NCBI GenBank assembly: GCA_949282305.1
Contig: CASDPB010000025.1
Span: forward strand, 1-50,864
Direction: 5' to 3'
Length of the DNA: 50,864 nt
From: an uncultured Lentisphaeria bacterium
GTDB taxonomy: Bacteria; Verrucomicrobiota; Lentisphaeria; Victivallales; UBA1829
Made by a program: the position numbers and the translations under genes. How positions within the stretch are numbered: the stretch's first letter is position 1; each line of letters opens with the position of its first letter. The notes under the pieces are model-generated. The model was not told the DNA's origin and did not search any database. It saw nothing but the letters and a program-made list of their open reading frames with translations. Below are positions 34,071 to 42,255 of the stretch, piece by piece.

Positions 34071-34144
34071 TGGCTGCCCGACCTGGACTCGAACCAAGAC
34101 AAACTGAACCAGAATCAGTTGTGCTACCATTACACCATCGGGCA
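34071..34144 (-). tRNA. tRNA-Gln (anticodon CUG), CCA encoded
   Basis: On the minus strand TGCCCGA (ending at 34144) pairs with TCGGGCA, followed by discriminator G and encoded CCA at 34071-34073. The anticodon loop TTCTGGT between ACTGA and TCAGT presents CTG. The T arm GGTTCGAGTCC is standard. Length is 74 bases. Confidence 0.96.
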
Positions 34145-34250
34145 AAATCTTATAATGCATTTAATTTACTCAGCTTTTGTTTTTTGTCAAATCAAAATCT
34201 GAAAAAATCAAGCATTTTTCATTTCCGCCGGTATCTTCACGGGAAAAGGG

Positions 34251-34279
34251 TTGACAGAACAGATACCTCACTGTAAAGT
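34251..34279 (+). promoter_or_regulatory. Promoter of the DUF2271 gene
   Basis: TTGACA (34251-34256) and TAAAGT (34274-34279) are spaced by 17 bases, 27 bases before the ATG at 34307. Confidence 0.75.
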
Positions 34280-34306
34280 ATCTCACTTACATCAAGGAGG
34301 TTCTTT

Positions 34307-34876
34307 ATGCACCGTATTCGCAAACTCAGATTCATTCTCGCCGCCGGATTTCTTGCCGTATCAGCAGCGGTTTCCGCAGATGACATGGGAAAGAAAATTT
34401 CCCCCTCTGTGGAAATCTCCTTTCCGTATGTCAGGCAGGACGGAATCGCAAGCAATCAATTCGCTGTCTGGGTGGAAAATGCAAACGGACAGTTCATCAA
34501 AACGCTCTATGTCACAAGTTATACGGGAAAAGGCGGATATGCCGTAAGGAAGGACTGTGTTCCCACATGGGTCAAACGTTCCAAAGCCGTGCATACGCCC
34601 AGAACGGAACTGGACGCCGTTTCCGGAGCCACTCCGGCATCGGGCACATTGACATATATATGGGACTGCAAGGGGAAAGACGGCGGAAATGTCGCTCCGG
34701 GGAAATACAAGATCTTCGTTGAAGGCACCTTGCGCTGGAAGAGCCGTGTGCTTTATACGGCAAGCATCACAGTGGGGAAAAATGCCGATTCCGCCCGGGC
34801 GCAGCCGCAATATTCCGTCAAATCCGACAGTCACAGCAACATGCTCGGGACAGTGCTGGTAACGTACAGGCCATAG
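34307..34876 (+). CDS. Secreted DUF2271 protein
   Basis: A 189-residue exported protein with a signal peptide (residues 1-24, ending VSAAVSADD). The mature part fits DUF2271: QFAVWVENANGQFIKTLYVT, then LDAVSGATPASGTLTYIWDCKGKDG and APGKYKIFVEG, a FlgD-Ig-like beta sandwich. Family members often sit beside flavin- or haem-linked periplasmic proteins; none is adjacent here. AAGGAGG precedes the ATG, and a near-consensus promoter lies upstream. Confidence 0.8.
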   Translation: MHRIRKLRFILAAGFLAVSAAVSADDMGKKISPSVEISFPYVRQDGIASNQFAVWVENANGQFIKTLYVTSYTGKGGYAVRKDCVPTWVKRSKAVHTPRTELDAVSGATPASGTLTYIWDCKGKDGGNVAPGKYKIFVEGTLRWKSRVLYTASITVGKNADSARAQPQYSVKSDSHSNMLGTVLVTYRP

Positions 34877-34937
34877 TCTGCAAAACTGAAGGGCGGGTAT
34901 TCCGCCCATATAAATGCCTGAAAACTCGGACAGGAAC

Positions 34938-34966
34938 TTGACAAATCACCTGCAGGAGGATATGTT
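34938..34966 (+). promoter_or_regulatory. Promoter of the rpsA operon
   Basis: TTGACA (34938-34943) and TATGTT (34961-34966) have a 17-base spacer, predicting a leader of about 85 bases before rpsA. A good-looking AGGAGG at 34954-34959 lies inside the spacer, so it would not be in the transcript. Confidence 0.72.
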
Positions 34967-35056
34967 ATCCATCAATTATAGGTGTGTGCGGACATGGTGT
35001 CTGTACACAGGGAGTTTCCTTACCAGGTAACGGAACCAAACAAAGAAAACAACAAA

Positions 35057-36793
35057 ATGACAACAGAAAACACAAAAAGCTATGTTGATCTGAGCAGTAA
35101 TGTCTCCATGGACGAACTGCTGAACGGCACCGCAAAAAGCAACAACTTCGCCGAGGGCTCCATTGTTCCCGGCAAAATCGTCGAAAAAAGACAGGACGGT
35201 GCTCTTGTAGACATCGGTTACAAAGCGGAAGGCTTTATCCCCAGTACGGAATTCAGAAACTGGGATGAGGCTCAGGTCGGCGACAATGTGGACGTTTTCC
35301 TCGAAGCGATCGAGAATGAAAATAATATGCCCGAGATCAGTCTCTCCAAGGCAAACTTCATCAAGTCCTGGGAAAAGATCACATCCGAATACGGCGAAGG
35401 CAGCATCATCAAGGGTCTCATGAAACACCGCGTCAAAGGCGGCATCATCATCGACCTCAACGGCGTCGAGGCGTTCCTGCCCGGCTCCCAGATTGACATC
35501 GGCCCCGTCAAAAACATGGATGAGTTCATCGGCAAGGAATATGACCTCAAGATTCTCAAGATCAATCAGGACCGCAAGAACATCGTCGTTTCCAGGCGCG
35601 AACTCCTTGAAGAGTCCCGCAAAGACCGCAGATCCGCACTCCTCAAGGAGATGGAAGTCGGTCAGATCCGCAAGGGCATCGTCAAGAACATCACCGATTT
35701 CGGTGCTTTCATTGACCTCGGCGGCGTAGACGGGCTTCTCCATATTACCGACATGTCCTGGGGCAGAATCTCCCATCCGTCTGAAATGCTCGAACTCGGA
35801 CAGGAGATCGAAGTTATGATTCTCGACATCGACTTCGAGAAAGAGCGCGTTTCTCTCGGTCTCAAGCAGAAAACCAAGAATCCGTGGGATGAAGTCGAAT
35901 CCAAATATGCCGTCGGCAACATCGTCAAGGGACGCATTGTCAATATCATGCCTTATGGCGCATTCGTTGAAATCGAACAGGGCGTCGAAGGTCTCATCCA
36001 CGTTTCCGAAATGTCCTGGACCAAGCGCGTCACCAAAGCCGGTGATGTGGTCAGCGTCGGCGAAGAAGTCGAAGCAGTTGTTCTCGACATCGACAAGGAA
36101 GGCAAGAAAATCTCTCTCGGACTCCGTCAGAAGACACGCAATCCGTGGGAAGTTCTTGCGGAGAAATATCCTGCCGGCAGCCGCATCAAAGGCAAAGTCC
36201 GCAACATGACCAGCTATGGCGCGTTCGTCGAAATTGAAAACGACATCGACGGAATGATCCATGTCTCCGACATGTCCTGGACACGCAAGATCAACAATCC
36301 GAACGAAGTTCTCAAAGTCGGCGATGAAGTGGATGCCGTCATTCTCGACATTGATCCGCAGCAGCAGAGAATTTCTCTCGGACTCAAGCAGACCGAAGAC
36401 GATCCGTGGGCAAATATTGAGTCACTCTACAAGATCGGCGACGTCGTCAAAGGCAAAGTCACCAAGATCACAGCCTTCGGCGCTTTCATTGAGCTCTCTC
36501 ATAAGATCGACGGACTTGTCCACATCTCCCAGATCAGCAAGGACCGTGTTGAAAAGGTCAAGGACAAACTCGCTCTCGGTCAGGAGATTGAGGCGAGAGT
36601 CATCAAGATCGACAAGGAAGAACGCCGGATCGGACTCAGCATCAAGGCTCTTGAAGAAGGCTATACCGAGGACGACCTGAAGGCGGCGGGCGAGGAAGTT
36701 TCCGCAGCTCTCAAGCCGGGCGCGGCTCTCGTCGATATGGGTAAAGTCATCGGCAATGCTCTCGACGATCTTGACGTCAGCGAGAACAACTGA
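35057..36793 (+). CDS. rpsA: 30S ribosomal protein S1
   Basis: A 578-residue RNA-binding protein with six S1 (OB-fold) repeats, recognisable by the recurring GxVxxIxxFGAFVEI and GLIHVSEMSW patterns. It holds mRNA at the small subunit during initiation. I place the start at 35057 (MTTENTKSY); the upstream frame remains open to 34982, but the extra residues do not look like S1. There is no Shine-Dalgarno sequence before this ATG, only an A-rich leader, as is also seen for rpsA in E. coli, where S1 regulates its own translation. The next gene begins 37 bases later, probably in the same operon. Confidence 0.95.
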   Translation: MTTENTKSYVDLSSNVSMDELLNGTAKSNNFAEGSIVPGKIVEKRQDGALVDIGYKAEGFIPSTEFRNWDEAQVGDNVDVFLEAIENENNMPEISLSKANFIKSWEKITSEYGEGSIIKGLMKHRVKGGIIIDLNGVEAFLPGSQIDIGPVKNMDEFIGKEYDLKILKINQDRKNIVVSRRELLEESRKDRRSALLKEMEVGQIRKGIVKNITDFGAFIDLGGVDGLLHITDMSWGRISHPSEMLELGQEIEVMILDIDFEKERVSLGLKQKTKNPWDEVESKYAVGNIVKGRIVNIMPYGAFVEIEQGVEGLIHVSEMSWTKRVTKAGDVVSVGEEVEAVVLDIDKEGKKISLGLRQKTRNPWEVLAEKYPAGSRIKGKVRNMTSYGAFVEIENDIDGMIHVSDMSWTRKINNPNEVLKVGDEVDAVILDIDPQQQRISLGLKQTEDDPWANIESLYKIGDVVKGKVTKITAFGAFIELSHKIDGLVHISQISKDRVEKVKDKLALGQEIEARVIKIDKEERRIGLSIKALEEGYTEDDLKAAGEEVSAALKPGAALVDMGKVIGNALDDLDVSENN

Positions 36794-36830
36794 CCGAAGG
36801 TAATCTGCAAAGCAAGGAAGGCGTGCTCTG

Positions 36831-37910
36831 ATGTCTGAAGTGAAAAAAAATACTCAAATGTTTTTCGATTTCGGGTTGGGTGAGGAAGACACCCGGGAGG
36901 ACGCCTCCCTGAACGACGATCTGCTCACGGGGTTTGAGGAAGAAAACCCCGGGGAACTTGAAATTGTCGAGCTTGAAGATTACGAGGAAGACTGGGCGGA
37001 TGTTTCCGCAGAAGAAACGGCGGCGGAAAAACCGCAGCCGCTTCCCGTGGAAATTTCAGCTCAGCCTGTCTCCCCGTCTCCTGTTCCTGTGCAGGAAAAG
37101 GAAACTCCTTCCGTTCAGAAAACGGAGGAAGTTGTGGAAGTCATACAGTGTGCTCCCGCGAAAAAGCAGGAGCTGACGCCGCAGACGCTGAAACGTGCGG
37201 CGCTTGCGTTTCTTGCCGCACTGAATCCTACCGGACTTGCAATGTCCGTCCCCACCCGTCTGAAGAAGTTCCAGGCAGACGCCGCTGCCTTCTGGTCCGA
37301 GCCGGTCAGTAAGCGCGGCATACTCCGGGTTACGAAAACAGCAATTGTCGAAACCAGTTTTGAGAATATCATTTCCATGGATTGTTCCAACCGGCGCGAG
37401 CTGACGGCGCTTCTTTCCGCCGCAAAGCTGGAGCGCTGCAATCTGGAGGCGGAGATCCGCCGGACTGAGCCGCATCTGAAGGAAATGGACACCTTGTTTG
37501 CGGATTTCGATTCCTGGGATTACAAAAGAAGTGCCAATAAGGCATACAGACATTGCCTGAAACGCATTGATGAGCTGGAATATGCCCTCTATCATGGGAG
37601 CCGCCTGGACAAAATGCGGACAGCCAAAACGGCATCCCAGCTTTATCTGGCAGTTCCGGAAAATACTGTGAAACCAAATGAAATCGCCGATTCCTGGGGA
37701 TTGATTTATGTTATGCCGGATCTCACCTACCGTCTTGTCAAGGAACCGGAAACATGGAACTGCCCCGAGGAAAACATGAATCACCTGGCACAGAATATCG
37801 CCGCGTCCGCCCTGCGCGACGTCCTGTTCGCCAACGGCATCTACACAGATAAAAACGGTTCGGTGCCGTGTCTCGGTCCCGTGCCGCGCAGACGCCGCCT
37901 CAACCGCTGA
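36831..37910 (+). CDS. Unknown protein with acidic N-terminus
   Basis: A 359-residue soluble protein. Residues 1-110 are strongly acidic and Pro/Glu-rich, probably disordered. Residues of about 150-359 are folded: AIVETSFENIISMDCSNRRELTALL, a coiled-coil-like helix, then LYLAVPENTVKPNEIADSWGLIYV, which resembles the last strands of MmcB-like and other restriction-endonuclease-fold proteins. A catalytic D/E-x-K is not visible, so this may be an inactive relative; the match is by eye. It lies between rpsA and a lipid A acyltransferase, with gaps of 37 and 19 bases. Confidence 0.5.
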   Translation: MSEVKKNTQMFFDFGLGEEDTREDASLNDDLLTGFEEENPGELEIVELEDYEEDWADVSAEETAAEKPQPLPVEISAQPVSPSPVPVQEKETPSVQKTEEVVEVIQCAPAKKQELTPQTLKRAALAFLAALNPTGLAMSVPTRLKKFQADAAAFWSEPVSKRGILRVTKTAIVETSFENIISMDCSNRRELTALLSAAKLERCNLEAEIRRTEPHLKEMDTLFADFDSWDYKRSANKAYRHCLKRIDELEYALYHGSRLDKMRTAKTASQLYLAVPENTVKPNEIADSWGLIYVMPDLTYRLVKEPETWNCPEENMNHLAQNIAASALRDVLFANGIYTDKNGSVPCLGPVPRRRRLNR

Positions 37911-37929
37911 TGCGGCAGAGAGGGGCAGC

Positions 37930-38955
37930 ATGAACATCTTCCGGAAAATCAAGGCTTACATTGAATACCTTTTGGCTTTCGGGGCATTCAAACTGATGGG
38001 CATTCTGCCTTATCGTTCCTTTGCCTCTCTGGGACGCATTTTCGGCGGACTGCTTTACCTCATTCCCGGATTCGGCTCATTGTGCCGGACCAACATTCGC
38101 GTGGCGTTCCCCGAAAAAAGTGAAAGAGAAGTCAGGGAAATCGCCCGCAGAAGCCTGGAAAATCTGGTGCGGACTCTTTGTGAATTTTTCTGGGCAACCG
38201 CGCATCCGCAGGATTTTGCCGAAATTGTGGATCTGACGAACTGCCGGGAATGTGCAGAAAAAGGACTCCGCATGATGGAAAACGGCACCGGGGCAATTCT
38301 CGTCACGCCTCATCTGGGCAACTGGGAATTTGCCGGCCGCGTTCTCGCCCAGTTGTTTCATTACAAAATGGCAACGGTGGTCAAGACGGCACGCAATCCG
38401 TACCTGGACCGCCTGATAAGCTCCGGCCGCATCTCCGGCGATGTCCGCATCATTCATTCCAAAGGCGCCGCGCGCAGCATGAAGAAAGCGTTGGATGAGG
38501 GCTGCACCATCGGGATACTGATTGACCAGAATACGCGCATACGCAACGGCGGAATATTTGTAAATCTTTTCGGAATTCCGGTTCCGGTAAGCCGTGCCCC
38601 GGCAAGCCTGTCAAGATCCAGAAACCGTTTCGTCGCCATTGGGACTGTCCTGCGGACGGAGGGTAAATTCAATGCGATTCTTCGTGAACTCCCGAAAACC
38701 TCCGCCGAATATAAAAGCGACGAGGAGCTGATTCAGGCATTGACGGACATCACGGAAGAGTTCATCCGCATGGCCCCGGACCAATACCTTTGGCTTTACA
38801 AGCGGTTCCAATACATTCCGGAGGACGTTTCACCGGAGATCCGTAAACGTTATCCGTCCTATGCGCGGGTTCCGAACAAGCGTTTCTTCTCAATGAAAGC
38901 CAAAATAGCGAAATACAGGAAAGATCAGGCGGCGAAAAAAGTTTCCGGCAGATAA
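37930..38955 (+). CDS. Lipid A acyltransferase, LpxL/HtrB family
   Basis: A 341-residue inner-membrane enzyme that adds a secondary acyl chain to Kdo-lipid A precursors. The HX4E catalytic motif is His128-LGNW-Glu133, with TPHLGNWEFAGR around it. AGxxxxGILIDQN-type and FGIPVPVSRAPASLS blocks match the LpxL substrate region. An N-terminal hydrophobic segment (residues 10-25) anchors it. It shows that this organism makes lipid A and so has an LPS outer membrane. It is the third gene after rpsA and converges on the AraC regulator. Confidence 0.88.
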   Translation: MNIFRKIKAYIEYLLAFGAFKLMGILPYRSFASLGRIFGGLLYLIPGFGSLCRTNIRVAFPEKSEREVREIARRSLENLVRTLCEFFWATAHPQDFAEIVDLTNCRECAEKGLRMMENGTGAILVTPHLGNWEFAGRVLAQLFHYKMATVVKTARNPYLDRLISSGRISGDVRIIHSKGAARSMKKALDEGCTIGILIDQNTRIRNGGIFVNLFGIPVPVSRAPASLSRSRNRFVAIGTVLRTEGKFNAILRELPKTSAEYKSDEELIQALTDITEEFIRMAPDQYLWLYKRFQYIPEDVSPEIRKRYPSYARVPNKRFFSMKAKIAKYRKDQAAKKVSGR

Positions 38956-38978
38956 TCCATGCACCCGCCGGCGAAAGA

Positions 38979-39830
38979 TCATTTTGACGCCGTTCCCAGG
39001 CAATCCCTGAATTGAGAGGGAGGCATGCCGTTCATATTCCGGAAAAACTTTGCAAAGTAAAACTGATTGCGGAATCCCAGTTCCTTTGCGATGTCGCCGA
39101 TCGTCAAAGTGCTTTCCCGCAGCAGATAAAGCGCTTCCGAATTGCGGAGACGGCGCAGATATTGAAGCGGAGAACAGCAATATTTGCGCCGCCACTGCCG
39201 CTGGAAAGTGGAATAAGACCAGCCATGATCTTCCGCAAGCTGATTCAGGTCGATGTCCTGCCTGAAATGAGTCCGCATATATTCCGTGATGCTCAAAACG
39301 GTCTTCTCATTCCGGTTCAGGTGCTCCTCCTGTTGCGGATAAACCACTTCAAGCAGAAGCAGAGTCGCCAGCTGATCCATCCGGTCGGCCGCCCCGGGAA
39401 GAGCCGGAGAATTCATCGCCTTCTGCAGCTCCGTCAGATAACGCATGCACTCGGAAGGACGCGGAATCATGCGGATGTCCCACCGGAAAAACTCAGGAGC
39501 AAAAAAATCTTTCAGGTCTTTCTCAGCGCCTTCCCTGAATCCGATGTACAACTCATCCCAGACGGGCGACGGCCAGTATTTCTTTCGCTGTCCCGGCCAG
39601 TTCCACATCAGGAAAGGGGCGCACAGCTCCACACGGCTGCCGTTCTCCTCCAGAAAACCGTGTCCGTCAAAAATGAACAGCACGCTGGGCAATATGAAAT
39701 GACGGTCTATCACTTCGGTTTTCCCCTGAATACAGCCGATTCGCTCCACATGAAACGGATTGCGGAACATCCGCGGGAGATATTCAAGATGATTGACCGA
39801 TTTTTGTATAGTGGTGACTGATTTTTCCAT
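38979..39830 (-). CDS. AraC-family transcriptional regulator
   Basis: A 283-residue regulator. The N-terminal 170 residues form a cupin-like effector domain (FILPSVLFIFDGHGFLEENG, APFLMWNWPGQRKKY). The C-terminal double HTH is typical: IDLNQLAEDHGWSYSTFQRQW, then LRNSEALYLLRES, and IGDIAKELGFRNQFYFAKFF. The ATG is preceded by GGGGGAAG. It is divergent from the gene at 39920, and the two promoters are back to back within 90 bases, so that gene is the likely target. Confidence 0.9.
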   Translation of the reverse strand: MEKSVTTIQKSVNHLEYLPRMFRNPFHVERIGCIQGKTEVIDRHFILPSVLFIFDGHGFLEENGSRVELCAPFLMWNWPGQRKKYWPSPVWDELYIGFREGAEKDLKDFFAPEFFRWDIRMIPRPSECMRYLTELQKAMNSPALPGAADRMDQLATLLLLEVVYPQQEEHLNRNEKTVLSITEYMRTHFRQDIDLNQLAEDHGWSYSTFQRQWRRKYCCSPLQYLRRLRNSEALYLLRESTLTIGDIAKELGFRNQFYFAKFFRNMNGMPPSQFRDCLGTASK

Positions 39831-39840
39831 GCTTCCCCCG

Positions 39841-39869
39841 TTGACAAGGTTCCAGAAATCGCATATAAT
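39841..39869 (+). promoter_or_regulatory. Consensus promoter next to the AraC gene
   Basis: TTGACA (39841-39846) and TATAAT (39864-39869) match consensus exactly with a 17-base spacer, 50 bases before the ATG at 39920. It begins 10 bases from the start codon of the divergent AraC gene, so regulator binding could affect both. Confidence 0.85.
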
Positions 39870-39919
39870 ATAAAATATAATTCATAAAAGACGAAAATCA
39901 AAAGACAGGGAAAAACTCT

Positions 39920-40870
39920 ATGATCCGGAAGAAATTGTTGACAGCATACTGTCTGAGTTACGGCAATTGGACTGTCATTCCCCGTCAGTGGGCGGAAAGC
40001 TTCGGCGAAATGAGCGATCTTGGATTTGATGCTGTGGCACTGTCCTTCAGTGAAAGTGAAATGCGGTATGCCAGGCGCACATTTGAAATGCAGGTTGCGG
40101 CTGCACATCGGGCGGGAATCAAAGTTTTCGTGATTCCGAGCAGGATCGGAGGGCGTCTTGCCGGGGCTCCTCTCATGGGCAGTTTATGGCTGCATGAGAA
40201 TCCATCGGCATGTCTTCCGGAAAATCCGGGCATCGCGTGCGTCGAATCACCGGAATTCCGGGCATGGAGTCTGGAATTCATCCGGACGCTGGTCCGTGAT
40301 TACGAGGTGGACGGCATTATCTGGGACGAACCGAAAGCAGCGGATTTCGTGACGCGGCATCCTGCCGCGGCTGCCGCACTTGGCGAGGGGTATGGTGTGG
40401 AACACATCTGCCGGAGTTTTGCAGAACTGATCGGAGAGTGGACATCCGCCGCGCGGGAAATCCGTCCGGAACTGATTGTTTCAATCTTCAATATGCCCCA
40501 TACCAGTCCCCTGTTCACCGGTCTATGCGCCGGGCTCCCCGGAATCGACTATGCCGGCTTTGACGGCGGTTTGTCTCTGCAAAGTTACTTTCATGAAAAT
40601 CCAACCAAACATAAGCCCTATCTTATGGAAACCTGGTCCAGGACACGGAAAGAGTGTGCCGAATATCATTGCGGGACATTTGCCCTGATTGAAAATATGC
40701 TTCTTCCCGTGTCGCAGCATGAGACTTTCGCAGGAAATCTGGAATCCTTCCTGAAATCGGCACAGCCGGATCATCTGGCGTGTTATTATTATGCGCATAA
40801 CAACGAAGCACCGGACGAAGCGCAGAGAATCACCATGGATGCCATACACAGACTTTATTTGGACAGATAA
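39920..40870 (+). CDS. Putative glycoside-hydrolase-like TIM-barrel protein
   Basis: A 316-residue soluble protein without signal peptide. The first third has MSDLGFDAVALSFSES and AHRAGIKVFVIPSRIGG, then YEVDGIIWDEPKAADF, then RPELIVSIFNMPH and CYYYAHNNEAPDEA, a strand-helix order fitting a (beta/alpha)8 barrel. The WDEP motif at the end of one strand could hold acid residues, as in family-10-type hydrolases. The exact family is not recognised. Its neighbour is a divergent AraC regulator, so it is probably induced by a carbohydrate. The ribosome site (CAGGGAAA) is weak. Confidence 0.6.
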   Translation: MIRKKLLTAYCLSYGNWTVIPRQWAESFGEMSDLGFDAVALSFSESEMRYARRTFEMQVAAAHRAGIKVFVIPSRIGGRLAGAPLMGSLWLHENPSACLPENPGIACVESPEFRAWSLEFIRTLVRDYEVDGIIWDEPKAADFVTRHPAAAAALGEGYGVEHICRSFAELIGEWTSAAREIRPELIVSIFNMPHTSPLFTGLCAGLPGIDYAGFDGGLSLQSYFHENPTKHKPYLMETWSRTRKECAEYHCGTFALIENMLLPVSQHETFAGNLESFLKSAQPDHLACYYYAHNNEAPDEAQRITMDAIHRLYLDR

Positions 40871-41198
40871 TGGAGATCAGTATGAAACGAGTCAGGCTTC
40901 TCACGCAGGTCAAGTCCCGGATAACAGAAAACTTTCATGTATCTGTTCCTTGCCTTATCCGCAGAACAGGTATGATGCAAACTCTGCATCATGCACATCC
41001 TGAAAAGCGGGGACTTCGGCAGAGGAACTGTTTTCCTTTTTGCATCCCTTCCCGGGCACTCTGAAAAAGAACTGATTTCCCGGTCTTCCGTCCCCGTCGG
41101 CGTAAAATCGGTGTTTTTCTGGAAAAACACTTTGCTTTTGGCGGAATCAATGCTAATTTGATTTGCTCGAAAATGCAACTAAAAAACCGGGAACAGGA
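40871..41198. other. Region before the lipid cluster: hairpins and a doubtful small frame
   Basis: A frame from 40882 to 41064 (60 residues) has TGGAG before its ATG, but the product (KRVRLLTQVKSRI... CFPFCIPSRAL) looks like no known protein. It might be a relic of a pseudopilin leader. Within it ATGATGCA-AACTC-TGCATCAT (40972-40992) is a perfect 8-bp dyad. A second hairpin, GTGTTTTT-CTGG-AAAAACAC (41111-41130), is followed by TTTGCTTTT and may terminate upstream transcription. Confidence 0.35.
41132..41159 (+). promoter_or_regulatory. Candidate promoter of the polyene-like cluster
   Basis: TTGCTT (41132-41137) and TAATTT (41154-41159) are separated by 16 bases and end 39 bases before the acyl carrier protein start. 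The match is moderate. It directly follows the hairpin at 41111-41130, so the hairpin could also affect expression. Confidence 0.35.
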
Positions 41199-41489
41199 AT
41201 GACTAGGGAAGAAATTATAGAAGCCGTCAACAAGACGTTTACTGAGATATTGGAAGTTCCGGCGGAGGATCTCTCTCCGGAAAAAGCCGTTTTCAAAGAT
41301 CTGGGACTCGACAGCCTCGACATGGTGGATCTTATGACAGGGCTGCAGCGCCGGTTCAGAATCTCTCTGCGCCAGAATGAGGAAATCCGGAAAATCGTCA
41401 CGCTCGGAGACATTTACGATTTCTTTGTCAAAATGGAACAGGAACACAGCGGGCAGAAACCTCCTGAACAGAAACAACATAATACCTGA
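41199..41489 (+). CDS. Acyl carrier protein
   Basis: A 96-residue four-helix carrier. GLDSLDMVDL holds the phosphopantetheine serine (Ser39). The helix I pattern MTREEIIEAVNKTFTEIL and helix II-III (LDMVDLMTGLQRRFRI) are typical. The C-terminal tail of about 15 residues (EHSGQKPPEQKQHNT) is hydrophilic and longer than in FabD-type carriers. It is the first gene of the polyene-like cluster and should carry the growing chain. AGGA lies unusually close to the ATG; GGGA about 8 bases upstream may serve instead. Confidence 0.9.
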   Translation: MTREEIIEAVNKTFTEILEVPAEDLSPEKAVFKDLGLDSLDMVDLMTGLQRRFRISLRQNEEIRKIVTLGDIYDFFVKMEQEHSGQKPPEQKQHNT

Positions 41490-41511
41490 GCTGTCCGGAG
41501 GACGAAGCACG

Positions 41512-42255
41512 GTGGTGATTACAATTGCATGTTACCTGCTGATGAGTCTGGTCACAGTGGTTTATTGCCTTCTGGCGGTTTTTCCCCTGGCAGTCGCCAT
41601 CCTGTGCTGCGGTCTCAACCGGAGACGCATCGGGAACATCATGCGCTTTTTCATTCTCTGGTATGGCAGGGCCATCGTCCGCATTGCGCTGCGCCCCTTT
41701 GCCGGAGTGGAATTCGAGGACCGTTCGCCGGAACAGAACAGCGGCATCTTCATCTGCAATCATCGTTCGGCATCCGATCCGTTTCTCGTATCTTCGGTCG
41801 CCATGCGGCGTCCTCCGGCGCAAGCGGTCAACCGCTGGCCCATGCGCCTTCCGTTTTTCGGTTTTTTTGCAAGACTCGGGGAATATCTCGACATCACCTC
41901 AATGAACTATGAACAGGCGAAAGAGCGCGCCGCATATCTGCTGGGACAGCAGGTTCCGCTGTTCGTCTTTCCCGAAGGAACACGTTCCGGCAATCGGGAG
42001 ATCAACCAGTTTCACGGGACATTCTTCCGGATCGCAAAGGAACTCTCCTGCCCGCTGATTCCGGTGGCGATCACGGGCAATGAACGAATTCCGGCGCGGG
42101 ACTACCGCATCACATGCGGCAGAATCCACATCAGAAAACTGCCCCCCGTTCCAATGGAACTCATTGCGGCAATGCCGCCATTTCAGCTGAAGAATCATGT
42201 CCGCAGACTTCTCATGGATGAAACAGCAAAAATGGACGCGGAGAACAACTTATGA
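41512..42255 (+). CDS. PlsC-type 1-acyl-glycerol-phosphate acyltransferase-like enzyme
   Basis: A 247-residue inner-membrane enzyme. Two hydrophobic segments lie in the first 60 residues. The HX4D motif is NHRSASDPF, followed by the second motif FPEGTRSGNREI; VAITGNERIP matches the fourth. In polyene clusters such enzymes transfer the finished chain onto a glycerolipid. The start is GTG at 41512, preceded by GGAGG at 41497-41501 (10-base gap); no ATG lies in frame after the preceding stop. It overlaps the next gene by ATGA. Confidence 0.85.
   Translation: MVITIACYLLMSLVTVVYCLLAVFPLAVAILCCGLNRRRIGNIMRFFILWYGRAIVRIALRPFAGVEFEDRSPEQNSGIFICNHRSASDPFLVSSVAMRRPPAQAVNRWPMRLPFFGFFARLGEYLDITSMNYEQAKERAAYLLGQQVPLFVFPEGTRSGNREINQFHGTFFRIAKELSCPLIPVAITGNERIPARDYRITCGRIHIRKLPPVPMELIAAMPPFQLKNHVRRLLMDETAKMDAENNL

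Noticed and set aside
34962-35030. Upstream 22-codon frame before rpsA with AGGAGG
   Set aside because: Its ATG overlaps the predicted -10 box and its ribosome site lies in the promoter spacer, so it should not be transcribed; spacing is also too short.
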